From contig CAZAZF010000018.1 in NCBI GenBank assembly GCA_964489555.1, positions 1 through 30,350 of the forward strand: 30,350 nt of DNA, given 5' to 3'. The notes below the pieces were generated by a model. It had not been told where the DNA came from. It saw only the letters and a program-made list of their open reading frames with translations, and did no database searches. Each line of letters starts with the position of its first letter. Positions within the stretch are counted from its first letter, which is position 1. Made by a program: the position numbers and the translations under genes. Of the stretch, positions 16,737-24,760 are shown piece by piece. This stretch comes from JAAZGD01 sp964489555 (GTDB taxonomy: Bacteria; Bacillota; Clostridia; Peptostreptococcales; Anaerovoracaceae).

Positions 16737-18059
16737 TCATTGCATTTCGGCAATAGGTCTTTTCTCCCGATAGGCGGACAGCAATTCCGAAACCTCCGAA
16801 GTATCTCCAATCAAGATGCCACCACAAAACAGCCCTTCTTTAAAGTACAACTTTTTATAGGTCCCTCTATTTTGATCCAGCTGCTCTATAGTCTCATACG
16901 AAACACCCTCTTGACTTCCATGATCCCCCACGGAGAAAATAGCTGTGTCAAACCCCACAAAGCTAACACTGGGCACGGTTCCCTTATAAACCGCTTCCTC
17001 CCCTACGGCATTTCTGGCTGCCACCTTGGCCATTTCCACTGCCTGAGGCCAGATTGCGTAATTCGTGCCTTCAAACCGGGCACAATCTCCTGCGGCATAT
17101 ACATCAGGGAGCCCCGTTTCCATACGTTCATTTACAAGAATGCCTTTTTCTACTTTTGCCCCTGCTTTTTCTGCCAACTCCACATTTTCCACCACACCGG
17201 CAGAGACAATGACCACATCACAAGGGACAACTTCATCCTCATTCAACAAGACTCCCGTTACCTTGTCCGTCCCCTGCATTCCTTTAATCTTCACTCCGGT
17301 TCGAGTTTCCACCCCCTTGGCCTTCATAATTTCTTCCAGCAACTTTGCACCGGTTGCGTCCAATTGTTTGCCCATGATTACTTCAGACCGTTGTATTACA
17401 GTGACCTCTATGCCTTCCTTGTTCAATTCCGAAGCGGACTCCAACCCCAGAACTCCGCCACCGATTACCGCCGCCTTTCTAACACCGTTCTTCAAATACT
17501 CCTTTAAGTCCTCCACATCCTGCAAAGTCCTGATGGTAAAAACCCCTTTTAATTGAAGCCCCTCCATAGGCGGCACAGAGCACTCAGCCCCAGTGGTAAG
17601 AATCAACTTGTCATACTCTTTTTTAGACCCATCATCCAGTGTCACCGTTTTTTCTTCCGGATTTACGGAGATTACTTCTCTGCCCAATAAAATGTGGATC
17701 TTGTTCTCTACATACCAAGAATACTCTTTTATAAAAAATCCTTTCATGTTAACAGACTTCATAATTCCCTTGGTCAACATGGGCCGATTGTAACCGATAA
17801 CCTCTTCTCGGCTTATAATCTCAATAACGGCCATTTTATTTTTTTTTCGGATCTCCGAGGCAGCCATCGTGCCTGCAGGGCCTCCCCCCACAATCAAAAA
17901 AGTTTTTTGACTATCGTTGGCATATTCCGATATTTCCGGCTCAATTTCTTCAAATTTATCCGTTCCTACTCCACAAACGGGACAACCGGAAGGAGGCGCT
18001 TCTCCTTTGACTGCCTCACCGCAAACACTACATTTCCACCACTTGCTTTCTGTGCTCAT
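16737..18059 (-). CDS. Rubredoxin-like domain fused to NAD(P)H-dependent FAD oxidoreductase
   Basis: A 440-residue redox enzyme. Residues 1-40 form a rubredoxin-like iron site, Cys10-x2-Cys13 and Cys26-x2-Cys29, of the rubrerythrin type (WKCSVCGE...GCPVCG). Then follows a two-dinucleotide flavoprotein of the NADH:rubredoxin oxidoreductase / nitrite-reductase NirB type: FAD motif VGGGPAGTMAA, GYNRPMLTKG, TTGAECSVPP, a second Rossmann motif VIGGGVLGLESA and the FAD-site VYAAGDCA. It probably passes electrons from NAD(P)H to an iron protein, for example in O2 or peroxide defence of an anaerobe. GTG at 18065 is an alternative start; ATG at 18059 has AGGAGG at 7 bases and is preferred. The partner is unknown. 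Confidence 0.85.
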   Translation of the reverse strand: MSTESKWWKCSVCGEAVKGEAPPSGCPVCGVGTDKFEEIEPEISEYANDSQKTFLIVGGGPAGTMAASEIRKKNKMAVIEIISREEVIGYNRPMLTKGIMKSVNMKGFFIKEYSWYVENKIHILLGREVISVNPEEKTVTLDDGSKKEYDKLILTTGAECSVPPMEGLQLKGVFTIRTLQDVEDLKEYLKNGVRKAAVIGGGVLGLESASELNKEGIEVTVIQRSEVIMGKQLDATGAKLLEEIMKAKGVETRTGVKIKGMQGTDKVTGVLLNEDEVVPCDVVIVSAGVVENVELAEKAGAKVEKGILVNERMETGLPDVYAAGDCARFEGTNYAIWPQAVEMAKVAARNAVGEEAVYKGTVPSVSFVGFDTAIFSVGDHGSQEGVSYETIEQLDQNRGTYKKLYFKEGLFCGGILIGDTSEVSELLSAYREKRPIAEMQ

Positions 18060-18130
18060 ACCCACTCCTCCTAACCATTTGTGATAATATTTAGTTTATA
18101 CCCTAAGGTCCTTGGTTTAACCAGATCCCC

Positions 18131-18168
18131 CTCAACAACTGGTTTTTTTAATTGGGTTGAGATATAAT
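18131..18168 (+). promoter_or_regulatory. -10 box of the threonine aldolase gene with overlapping inverted repeat
   Basis: TATAAT (18163-18168) lies about 34 bases before the start codon, but no good -35 box is at 16-18 bases. Instead CTCAAC (18131-18136) and GTTGAG (18156-18161) form an inverted repeat ending one base before the -10 box. The missing -35 box plus a symmetric site suggests an activator or operator site. The arms are short and the proposal is weak. Confidence 0.4.
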
Positions 18169-18201
18169 AAAGAGAAATTTATCCATCAACAGGAGGAAAT
18201 C

Positions 18202-19221
18202 ATGATTTTTTTTAGAAGCGACTACAGCAGCGGCGCTCACCCAAAAATTCTAGAAGCCTTGGAACGCACAAATTTTGGCCATACCGACGGCTATGGGGAA
18301 GATTCCTATTGCCACCAAGCGGCAGCATTGTTGAAAAAGCGTATCAAAAGCCCAAATGCCGACGTCCATTTCATGGTGGGTGGAACGCAAACCAACCTCA
18401 CGGCAATCGCCGCTTTTCTGCGACCCCATGAGGCGGTAGTAGCAGCCAAAACCGGACATATTTGCGTTCATGAAACCGGAGCCATCGAAGCCACAGGTCA
18501 CAAAGTAATCCACCTGGCTACCACAGACGGCAAAATATTGCCGGACCAAATAGAACAAGTGATTCTAGAACACGAAGACGAACACATGGTAAAACCCAAA
18601 CTGTTATACATTTCCAATTCCACAGAAATCGGCACAATCTATTCCAAGAAGGAGCTGATTGCACTCCGAAAAAAATTGGACCGCCACCAAATGTTTCTCT
18701 ACATGGATGGAGCACGCCTGGGCACGGCCCTCACCTCATGGGCAAATAAGGATTTAACCTTGGAAGACCTTCCCCACCTATGCGATGCGTTCTACATTGG
18801 AGGTACAAAGAATGGTTTTCTTTTCGGAGAAGCCTTAATAATCCTTCACCCTGAATTAAAGAGGGATTTCCGCTTCATAATCAAGCAAAGAGGTGGCCTA
18901 CTAGCCAAAGGACGGTTGTTGGGGATCCAATTTCAAACCATGTTCGAAGACAACTTGTATTTTGATTTGGCAAGAGAAACCAACAAACTGGCCCAACGCC
19001 TAAAAGAAGGAATTGAAGAAAAAGGGTTTCCCTTTTTAATCGACTCCCCTACAAATCAACTGTTTCCCATCTTTAGCAACAGTATGGTGGAAAAATTGGA
19101 AAAAGACTTTTTCTTCTATCGTTGGGCCCCGGTTGATGAGCAACAAACCATCATTCGACTGGTCACCTCTTTTACTACCACAGCGGAAGATGTGAATGCC
19201 TTCTTGAAAGCCATTTCTTAA
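18202..19221 (+). CDS. ltaE: Low-specificity L-threonine aldolase
   Basis: A 339-residue PLP-dependent, fold-type I enzyme of the beta-eliminating lyase / threonine aldolase family, which cleaves L-threonine or L-allo-threonine to glycine and acetaldehyde. Marks are FRSDYSSGAHPKILEAL at the start, VGGTQTNL, HETGAIEATGHK, YMDGARLGTAL (PLP-binding Asp and Arg) and the Schiff-base Lys in GGTKNG (about residue 204). An ORF opening at 18157 exists, but AGGAGG lies just before the ATG at 18202 and the family N-terminus begins there. Divergent from the FAD oxidoreductase gene and closed by a strong terminator, so it is monocistronic. It could supply glycine for fermentation or folate-linked C1 metabolism. 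Confidence 0.88.
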   Translation: MIFFRSDYSSGAHPKILEALERTNFGHTDGYGEDSYCHQAAALLKKRIKSPNADVHFMVGGTQTNLTAIAAFLRPHEAVVAAKTGHICVHETGAIEATGHKVIHLATTDGKILPDQIEQVILEHEDEHMVKPKLLYISNSTEIGTIYSKKELIALRKKLDRHQMFLYMDGARLGTALTSWANKDLTLEDLPHLCDAFYIGGTKNGFLFGEALIILHPELKRDFRFIIKQRGGLLAKGRLLGIQFQTMFEDNLYFDLARETNKLAQRLKEGIEEKGFPFLIDSPTNQLFPIFSNSMVEKLEKDFFFYRWAPVDEQQTIIRLVTSFTTTAEDVNAFLKAIS

Positions 19222-19241
19222 TTAGAAAAAACAGGCCCACT

Positions 19242-19268
19242 AAAAAAGCAGGCGCCGCCTGCTTTTTT
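19242..19268. terminator. Bidirectional terminator, ltaE / GH3 gene
   Basis: Perfect 12-bp stem AAAAAAGCAGGC / GCCTGCTTTTTT with a 3-base loop. The A and T flanks make it work in both directions between convergent genes. Confidence 0.93.
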
Positions 19269-19274
19269 ATTCCT

Positions 19275-20435
19275 TTATGAAAGACTTTCCGGTTTAGAAA
19301 GAATACCCATGTCCAGTTTCCATTTTAATACACGAACCACGGATTCCTCAATTTGTTCCAGGGAAATCTCCTCTTGCCGGACCGCCAATATCACTGCGGG
19401 AATTTGCTTGGCGTAATCGCTGGCACACACCATATCATTCCCCGCCTGAAAAGCCAGCACCGCACTTTCTTCTACACCATATGAATCCGTAATGGCCCCC
19501 ATTCGAAGATCATCGGTTATAATAATCCCTCGGTATCCCATGGTGTTTCTCAACAACTCATTCCAGCTTTTCGACAAAGAAACCGGAAAAACCTCATCGC
19601 GACAAACTGCGATAAGATGAGACATTAAAATAAAGTCGCAGCCCGATTCAACAGCCTTTGCAAATGGAATCAAGTCCTCGTTCCACAAGGTTTGGAATTC
19701 TCGCCTGTCGATGGCAAACCCCCCATGGGTATCTGCATTGCTACCATATCCCGGAAAATGTTTCGCCATGGAAGCAAGATTTTTGTCCCGATTCGTCTGG
19801 ACGATTTGTCCTACATACTCCGCCGTGATTTCCGGCGATTCCCCCAAGCTGCGGTGGTACATAAAATTATCGGGGTCAAGAGCTACATCCGCCACCGGGG
19901 CCCAATTCACCTGAATTCCCAAACTCGTCAGCAAATCTGCTTTTTCCCGAGTTTCTGCCAATACCGCTTCCATTCCTCCTTGTTGGTAGAGCTCTCTCGG
20001 CGAAAGAAAGGGAGTTTCCCTAAATTCCGGATAGCGGCTAATCCGCACTACCCGCCCTCCTTCTTCATCCACTCCTACCGCCAAAGGGATTTTCGTCTCT
20101 TTTTGAAACGCCAGGATATCCCGCCTGGCGCCTTCCATAGTATTGTCTGTAAAAAAATCCGCAAACAACAGATACCCGCCCAAATGATAAGTTTGCACAT
20201 CTTGAACTGCACGGCCATTAATGGGACATCTTCCAAAAAACAGCTGCCCCACCTTTTCTTCCAGGGACATACCCTCCATTATCTCTCTTGCCACCATAGC
20301 GTTAGTGACAACCTGTGTTCCCTCTTGCAAAGGGCGGTCCACCTTCACTGTGCCAAAAACAATAATGTATCCCAACAACAAACCCACCACCAGCAACGCC
20401 AGGACAGCGATACCTGAAGCTCCTCCCGTTTTCAT
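19275..20435 (-). CDS. nagZ: Membrane-anchored GH3 beta-N-acetylhexosaminidase (NagZ-like)
   Basis: A 386-residue glycoside hydrolase family 3 protein with an N-terminal membrane anchor (about residues 8-30). It would remove terminal N-acetylglucosamine from muropeptides during wall recycling. Motifs of NagZ are all present: VDEEGGRVVR, KHFPGYG (about residue 225), the Asp-x-His acid/base dyad in NADTHGG (about 235) and the nucleophile block IITDDLRMGAI (about 307). It lies 37 bases after a paralogous GH3 gene on the same strand, probably one operon, and ends at a strong terminator. An extracytoplasmic site, as in B. subtilis NagZ, is inferred from the anchor. The family also contains beta-glucosidases, but the Asp-His dyad supports NagZ. 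Confidence 0.88.
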   Translation of the reverse strand: MKTGGASGIAVLALLVVGLLLGYIIVFGTVKVDRPLQEGTQVVTNAMVAREIMEGMSLEEKVGQLFFGRCPINGRAVQDVQTYHLGGYLLFADFFTDNTMEGARRDILAFQKETKIPLAVGVDEEGGRVVRISRYPEFRETPFLSPRELYQQGGMEAVLAETREKADLLTSLGIQVNWAPVADVALDPDNFMYHRSLGESPEITAEYVGQIVQTNRDKNLASMAKHFPGYGSNADTHGGFAIDRREFQTLWNEDLIPFAKAVESGCDFILMSHLIAVCRDEVFPVSLSKSWNELLRNTMGYRGIIITDDLRMGAITDSYGVEESAVLAFQAGNDMVCASDYAKQIPAVILAVRQEEISLEQIEESVVRVLKWKLDMGILSKPESLS

Positions 20436-20472
20436 GTTCTCTTCCGGTTCCTTTTTCCCTACTTGCCTACAA

Positions 20473-21630
20473 CTATTCTACCAACCCATAACGCAGTTTC
20501 CATGTCAAAACCCTAGCCACTGAATCATCTACATTTTTCATTGATAATGTCCCATCTTCGATTGCAGCCAGAACCCCCTGAATCTCTCCTTCATAGTTTG
20601 TAGCCCAAATCATATCGTTCCCAGCCTGAAGACCAATCACCGATGTCACCTGACCATCTACATACTCATCAAATACATAACTGGTTACATCGCTTAAAAT
20701 GATAACACCTTCAAAGCCCAATTCTTCACGCAAATAATCATGCCAAGGCTTCGACAGAGACATGGGACGATTCTTATCTACGCTTCCCGCCGCCGTAATC
20801 ACCCGATTGCTCATCATAACCGCCGGGGCTCCCATATAACACCCTGCCATGAAAGCTTCTGTATTTTCACCTGTATAGTAACGGAGAACGGCACTCATTC
20901 CAACCTCATCATACAACAGTATGAGTTTTTGTATATATTCAGAAGTAATGGCCGCATCCTGGCCCAATGTTTGCTCATAGATGCTCTCCGCAGGAGAAGT
21001 GACAATATTGGTTATGGGACCAAAATTCAGATTAAGGCCCATTCTTTTAAGGAAGAGTAGCTTTTCCTCTTCTTGCGTCATGACGGCAACCAAACCACCC
21101 TCATCGTACAATTCTCTGGGCAGTCGATAGGGGCTGGGCCGAAAAGCCGGCCATTTGGAAACGGCAGTAATTTGCCCCCCCTCTTCAGCCACCCCTTGAA
21201 AGGGTTTGATTGCAAAGGCCTCATTCATTTCACGAAAAACCATAGAAGCCGTTTCCGGAACATTGTTTTCAAAAAAAGTACCAGTATATACAAATCCCCC
21301 TAAGTGGTATTCCTCCATGGCAGCCAGATCGGATCCATCCCCTCGATAAGGCACAATAAATAACTGACCCACTTTTTCTTCCACAGTCATTTTCGTCATA
21401 ATTTCCAGAGCCCGCTCCGAACTTCCAATCACTACACCGCCTCGATAAGGGTTAATTGGTTCCGGATTCCGGGTTTCCTGGTATAACAAAAAAAACCCGA
21501 TGGCGCCGGCCGCAATCAGCAAGGTCAAAACCACTATGATTCCCCTTAACCGATAGGCTTTTTGCTTGGCCCCATTTCCGTTTTTATCTTTATGAACTTT
21601 TCTATTCGCAAATTCTTCTTTGTTTTCCAA
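20473..21630 (-). CDS. GH3/NagZ-like protein with degenerate active site
   Basis: A 385-residue paralogue of the next gene: the same layout of charged N-terminus, one TM helix (about residues 30-50), GH3 N-terminal barrel and the shared C-terminal end VARVLTWKL. Blocks such as EKVGQLF, YHLGG, PRELY, LGLNLNFGPI and LSKPWHDYLRE align with it. The active site is eroded: the DEEGGR Asp and Arg are replaced (AEEGGQ), KHFPG is gone, and Asp-x-His reads Glu-Ala-Phe near residue 257; only the nucleophile-type SD remains (about 311). It is probably non-catalytic or altered. No ATG fits; TTG at 21630 has GGGGGG 7 bases upstream, and TTG at 21645 is the alternative. Confidence 0.8.
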   Translation of the reverse strand: MENKEEFANRKVHKDKNGNGAKQKAYRLRGIIVVLTLLIAAGAIGFFLLYQETRNPEPINPYRGGVVIGSSERALEIMTKMTVEEKVGQLFIVPYRGDGSDLAAMEEYHLGGFVYTGTFFENNVPETASMVFREMNEAFAIKPFQGVAEEGGQITAVSKWPAFRPSPYRLPRELYDEGGLVAVMTQEEEKLLFLKRMGLNLNFGPITNIVTSPAESIYEQTLGQDAAITSEYIQKLILLYDEVGMSAVLRYYTGENTEAFMAGCYMGAPAVMMSNRVITAAGSVDKNRPMSLSKPWHDYLREELGFEGVIILSDVTSYVFDEYVDGQVTSVIGLQAGNDMIWATNYEGEIQGVLAAIEDGTLSMKNVDDSVARVLTWKLRYGLVE

Positions 21631-21727
21631 GGTTTTTCCCCCCAATTGTAATACATCGTTTATTTTATCATTTTTTTACCTGAATGTGTGACGATTTTCT
21701 GAATTTGCACCCCAAAAAACAGAATTG

Positions 21728-21736
21728 TGATATAAT
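21728..21736 (+). promoter_or_regulatory. Extended -10 promoter of the flavin reductase-like gene
   Basis: TGATATAAT: a perfect TATAAT (21731-21736) with the TGn extension, about 32 bases before the start at 21768. The -35 region is poor, as is common for extended -10 promoters. It is divergent from the GH3 gene pair. Confidence 0.65.
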
Positions 21737-21767
21737 ATGAAGCAAAAAAGAAGAGGAAACAGCACCT

Positions 21768-22370
21768 ATGAATAAAGTGAATTTTAAACCCGGCACCTTG
21801 CTTAGCCCATTGCCCCTGGTTATGGCCTCCCTTGGCGAGTCTCCGGAAGAGTATAATATCATCACCATCGCATGGACCGGCATCATCAACTCAGAACCGC
21901 CGATGACTTATCTTTCCATTCGCCCTTCCAGACATTCCCACAAAATTCTGCTAAAAACCGGTGAGTTTGTAATCAATCTAACTCCCGCTTCTTTGGCCAA
22001 AGAAGCAGACTATTGTGGCGTTCGCTCAGGGAGAGATGAAAACAAGTTTGAAACCCAAGGGCTGACTCCCATTCCCGGCCTCATTGTAAAGGCTCCCTTA
22101 ATTGAAGAGTGCCCCATCAATCTTGAGTGTCGCGTCATCCAAGTTTTAAACTACCCCTCTCACGATATGTTCGTTGCAGAAATTTTAAAAGTCCATGCTG
22201 ACGAAACCTTGTTGGACCCCCAAGGGCGATTGATGTTCGAAAAAGCAGGTCTTCTCTGCTATAGCCATGGGGAGTATTACGGCTTAACAGCCCAGGCCTT
22301 GGGCTTCTTTGGATTTTCTGTGATGAAACCAAAAACACAAAAGCGAAAAGCCGGCAAAAAAACCAGATAA
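21768..22370 (+). CDS. Flavin reductase / flavoredoxin family protein
   Basis: A 200-residue FMN-binding split-barrel protein of the flavin reductase-like / flavoredoxin family. Marks are an opening PGTLLSPLPLVMASLG, NIITIAWTGIINSEPPMTYLSIRPSRHS (FMN-site block), GEFVINLTPASLAKEADYCGVRSGRDENKF, and a late GLLCYSHGEYYGL. Members bind FMN and act as flavin reductases or as electron carriers in anaerobes; the partner is unknown here. The C-terminus is short and basic (KPKTQKRKAGKK). The ribosome site is modest (AGAGGA, about 11 bases away). Its TAA is directly followed by the stop of pyrE on the other strand, with no intergenic base. Confidence 0.85.
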   Translation: MNKVNFKPGTLLSPLPLVMASLGESPEEYNIITIAWTGIINSEPPMTYLSIRPSRHSHKILLKTGEFVINLTPASLAKEADYCGVRSGRDENKFETQGLTPIPGLIVKAPLIEECPINLECRVIQVLNYPSHDMFVAEILKVHADETLLDPQGRLMFEKAGLLCYSHGEYYGLTAQALGFFGFSVMKPKTQKRKAGKKTR

Positions 22371-23057
22371 CTAGCCACGAACTCCTTTTTCATGAAAATA
22401 GCTTTCCAAAGCAACTCTTTCCGAAGGAAGTATCCTCGGATTCCCACTGGTCTCTTCCTCCATTAAGTACATCAGAATATCTTCTAATGTGAGCAACGAA
22501 CAGACCGGAATTCCATGGTCTTGCTGAATTTCTTTGACCGCGGAAAGGCCACTGATTCCTTTTTCCATTCGGTCAAGACAGACCAGGATTCCCTCTATCC
22601 TTACATCCCCTATTTTTTCAAGCATTCCCAGAGATTCTCGAATAGCGGTCCCAGCCGTTATCACATCTTCCAAAATCAAAATGGAGTCACCGGGTTGAAT
22701 GGGATATCCCACCAAGTCCCCTCCTTCACCATGATCCTTCCGCTCTTTTCGGTTAAATCCAAAGGACAAATCCCATCCATACAAACAATGCAGGGCAATG
22801 GAAGTGGATACCGCCAAAGAAATTCCCTTATATGCCGGGCCAAAAATACAGCGTACCTCTGCACTGATTCTTCCCTGTTCCTTTAACTCAACAATTTTAT
22901 CTGCATAAAAGGCGGCCAACCGGGAAAGGGAAGCTCCCGAGTGAACTCTTCCCATATCGACAAAGTAAGGGCTTTTTCTTCCGCTTTTTGTTGTAAAATC
23001 TCCAAAGCGCAAAGCACCCTCTTCCAAGAGTAATTTTACCAGTTCTTTAGACACCAT
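22371..23057 (-). CDS. pyrE: Orotate phosphoribosyltransferase
   Basis: A 228-residue enzyme that joins orotate and PRPP to OMP, the fifth step of UMP synthesis. The PRPP-binding motif ILILEDVITAGTAI is intact, and KSGRKSPYFVDMGR and GPAYKGISLA are family blocks. The longest ORF begins at 23120 inside pyrD; ATG at 23057 is preferred because it lies 4 bases after the pyrD stop with AAGGG upstream, and the protein then begins as family members do. It is the last gene of the pyr operon. No terminator hairpin is visible after it before the converging flavin reductase gene. Confidence 0.93.
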   Translation of the reverse strand: MVSKELVKLLLEEGALRFGDFTTKSGRKSPYFVDMGRVHSGASLSRLAAFYADKIVELKEQGRISAEVRCIFGPAYKGISLAVSTSIALHCLYGWDLSFGFNRKERKDHGEGGDLVGYPIQPGDSILILEDVITAGTAIRESLGMLEKIGDVRIEGILVCLDRMEKGISGLSAVKEIQQDHGIPVCSLLTLEDILMYLMEEETSGNPRILPSERVALESYFHEKGVRG

Positions 23058-23061
23058 CGTT

Positions 23062-23979
23062 TCACCATCCCTTCTTTCCTGCTTCCCGCAGCTCTTCCAC
23101 ACTGCCATACCCTTTTGCACTCATAAAATCCTCTAACTCCTGAATGATTCTCACAGGAGCAGAGGGATCCACCAAGGCAGCAGTTCCCACGAATACGCCA
23201 CTTGCCCCGGCCATAAGAAACTCCACTGCATCCTCCCCCGAGGTGATACCCCCACCACCGATAATAGGGATTTGAACACGTTTCGCTACTTGATAGACCA
23301 TCCGAATGGCCACCGGTTTGATGCAGGGACCGGAAAGCCCTCCTACACCACGGGCCAGAACAGGTCTGCCGGTATTCACATCGATTCGCATCCCCATAAG
23401 GGTATTAATTAATGTCAAGCCATCCGCACCGGCCTCTTGCGATTTTTCCGCAATTTCAACGATGTCTGTCACATTTGGTGATAGTTTAGTGTAGAGAGGC
23501 TTTTGGGTCAATTTTCGAAGCGCCGTGATTATTCGATAGGTTTCCTTTGGAGAAACACCAAAACTCATTCCACCTTCTTTCAAATTGGGACAAGACAAAT
23601 TGATTTCCAACATGTCCACATCCGTTTGCTCCAGATAGCGTACCACCTCTTGGTATTCCTCCATTGTTTTTCCTGCCACATTTACCACAACGGGCATTCC
23701 CATTTCCTTTAATTCCTTCAGTTCTCCCTCCACCAGTTCTTTTACCCCATTGTTTTCAAGGCCAATGCTGTTGAGCATTCCCCCATAGGTTTCTGCAACC
23801 CGAGGCATGGGATTGCCAGACCAAGGCATCTTGCTGACCCCCTTGGTAGTAACGGCCCCCAACCGTGTCACATCATAAAAATCCCTACTGTGCTTCAAGG
23901 CAAATGTTCCGGAGCCGGTGGTCACCGGATTTTTCCATGTCACGCCGCTTACTGTAATTTTCAAATCAGGTTTCATCAT
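23062..23979 (-). CDS. pyrD: Dihydroorotate dehydrogenase, class 1B catalytic subunit
   Basis: A 305-residue FMN enzyme that oxidises dihydroorotate to orotate and, with PyrK, passes electrons to NAD+. Marks are VTTGSGTF, the MPRVAETYGGMLNSIGLEN block, EINLSCPN with the class 1 active-site Cys, LYTKLSPNV, LINTLMGM and IIGGGGITSGEDAVEFLMAGA. Two adjacent ATG codons (23979 and 23976) follow AAGGTGG inside the end of pyrK, a 14-base overlap; the long upstream extension to 24090 is unlike the family. The adjacent pyrK makes it class 1B rather than 1A. Confidence 0.94.
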   Translation of the reverse strand: MMKPDLKITVSGVTWKNPVTTGSGTFALKHSRDFYDVTRLGAVTTKGVSKMPWSGNPMPRVAETYGGMLNSIGLENNGVKELVEGELKELKEMGMPVVVNVAGKTMEEYQEVVRYLEQTDVDMLEINLSCPNLKEGGMSFGVSPKETYRIITALRKLTQKPLYTKLSPNVTDIVEIAEKSQEAGADGLTLINTLMGMRIDVNTGRPVLARGVGGLSGPCIKPVAIRMVYQVAKRVQIPIIGGGGITSGEDAVEFLMAGASGVFVGTAALVDPSAPVRIIQELEDFMSAKGYGSVEELREAGKKGW

Positions 23980-24760
23980 CCCACACCACCTTTTTTCCAT
24001 CGAAAACCGGACCATCACAGCATACCTTTCTTCGCACAAGCACCGGATCCCGTATCCACACGCTGCACCCCAAACAGGCACCATAGCCACAACCCATTCT
24101 TTCTTCTAATGAAACCTGTATGTCCACTTCTTCCTTTACTGCATATTTTGAAATTTCTCTAAGCATCTCTTTGGGCCCACAAGCATACATTTGATTGGGA
24201 GGATTTTGCTTTCCCCTGTCCTGTAAAAGATCCAAGACCGTCCCTTGGTAGCCCATAGTTCCTTTCTGAGATGCCACATGAACCTGCTTGCAAAATTTTT
24301 CCACTTCTTCCAAAAGAAAAGCCTCTTGGCGAAAGCCAATGTAAGCAGCAATCTCGCAACCCATGTCAACCAATCGCCGACACAACCCCGGTAGCGGAGC
24401 AATCCCGCAACCACCTGCAACAATCCAAACTTTCTGGTTGTTTTTTATGACAAACCCTTTCCCCAAAGGAGAACTGACCGCCAACCCGTCACCAACGCCT
24501 CTTTTCGCAAGCCTTAATGTCCCCGCTCCTATCACTTGGTAGACCAAACATAACAGCCCGTCTTGATACATAGATATGCTAAGAGGCCGCGGCAAAAGCA
24601 AATCTTTTTCCCCCAGATATACATTGACAAATTGTCCCGGCTGATATTCCATAAAAGACGGTTGCCTACCCACCTCCAATTCCAGCTTAAAGATCCCCGG
24701 ATGAATTTCCCGGTTCCTGCGAACGATTCCTTGAACAACATTTTTTTCTATCTTATGCAC
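23966..24760 (-). CDS. pyrK: Dihydroorotate dehydrogenase electron-transfer subunit
   Basis: A 264-residue ferredoxin-reductase-like protein with FAD, an NAD site and a [2Fe-2S] cluster, partner of PyrD. FAD motif RPLSISMYQ, NAD-side VAGGCGIAPLPGL, CGPKEML, and the C-terminal cluster Cys in CGYGACLGC plus a later CCDGP. The proposed start is GTG at 24760 with AGGAGG 7 bases upstream, overlapping pyrF by 13 bases. The ORF extends to 24823, but that part only mirrors pyrF in another frame. Confidence 0.93.
   Translation of the reverse strand: MHKIEKNVVQGIVRRNREIHPGIFKLELEVGRQPSFMEYQPGQFVNVYLGEKDLLLPRPLSISMYQDGLLCLVYQVIGAGTLRLAKRGVGDGLAVSSPLGKGFVIKNNQKVWIVAGGCGIAPLPGLCRRLVDMGCEIAAYIGFRQEAFLLEEVEKFCKQVHVASQKGTMGYQGTVLDLLQDRGKQNPPNQMYACGPKEMLREISKYAVKEEVDIQVSLEERMGCGYGACLGCSVWIRDPVLVRRKVCCDGPVFDGKKVVWDDET

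Noticed and set aside
16740..17507. 255-codon plus-strand ORF opposite the FAD oxidoreductase
   Set aside because: It is the reverse-strand shadow of a clear gene, with Cys/His/Phe-rich composition, no ribosome site and no recognisable domain.
19692..20417. 241-codon plus-strand ORF opposite nagZ
   Set aside because: Same pattern: a shadow of the GH3 gene with low-quality composition.
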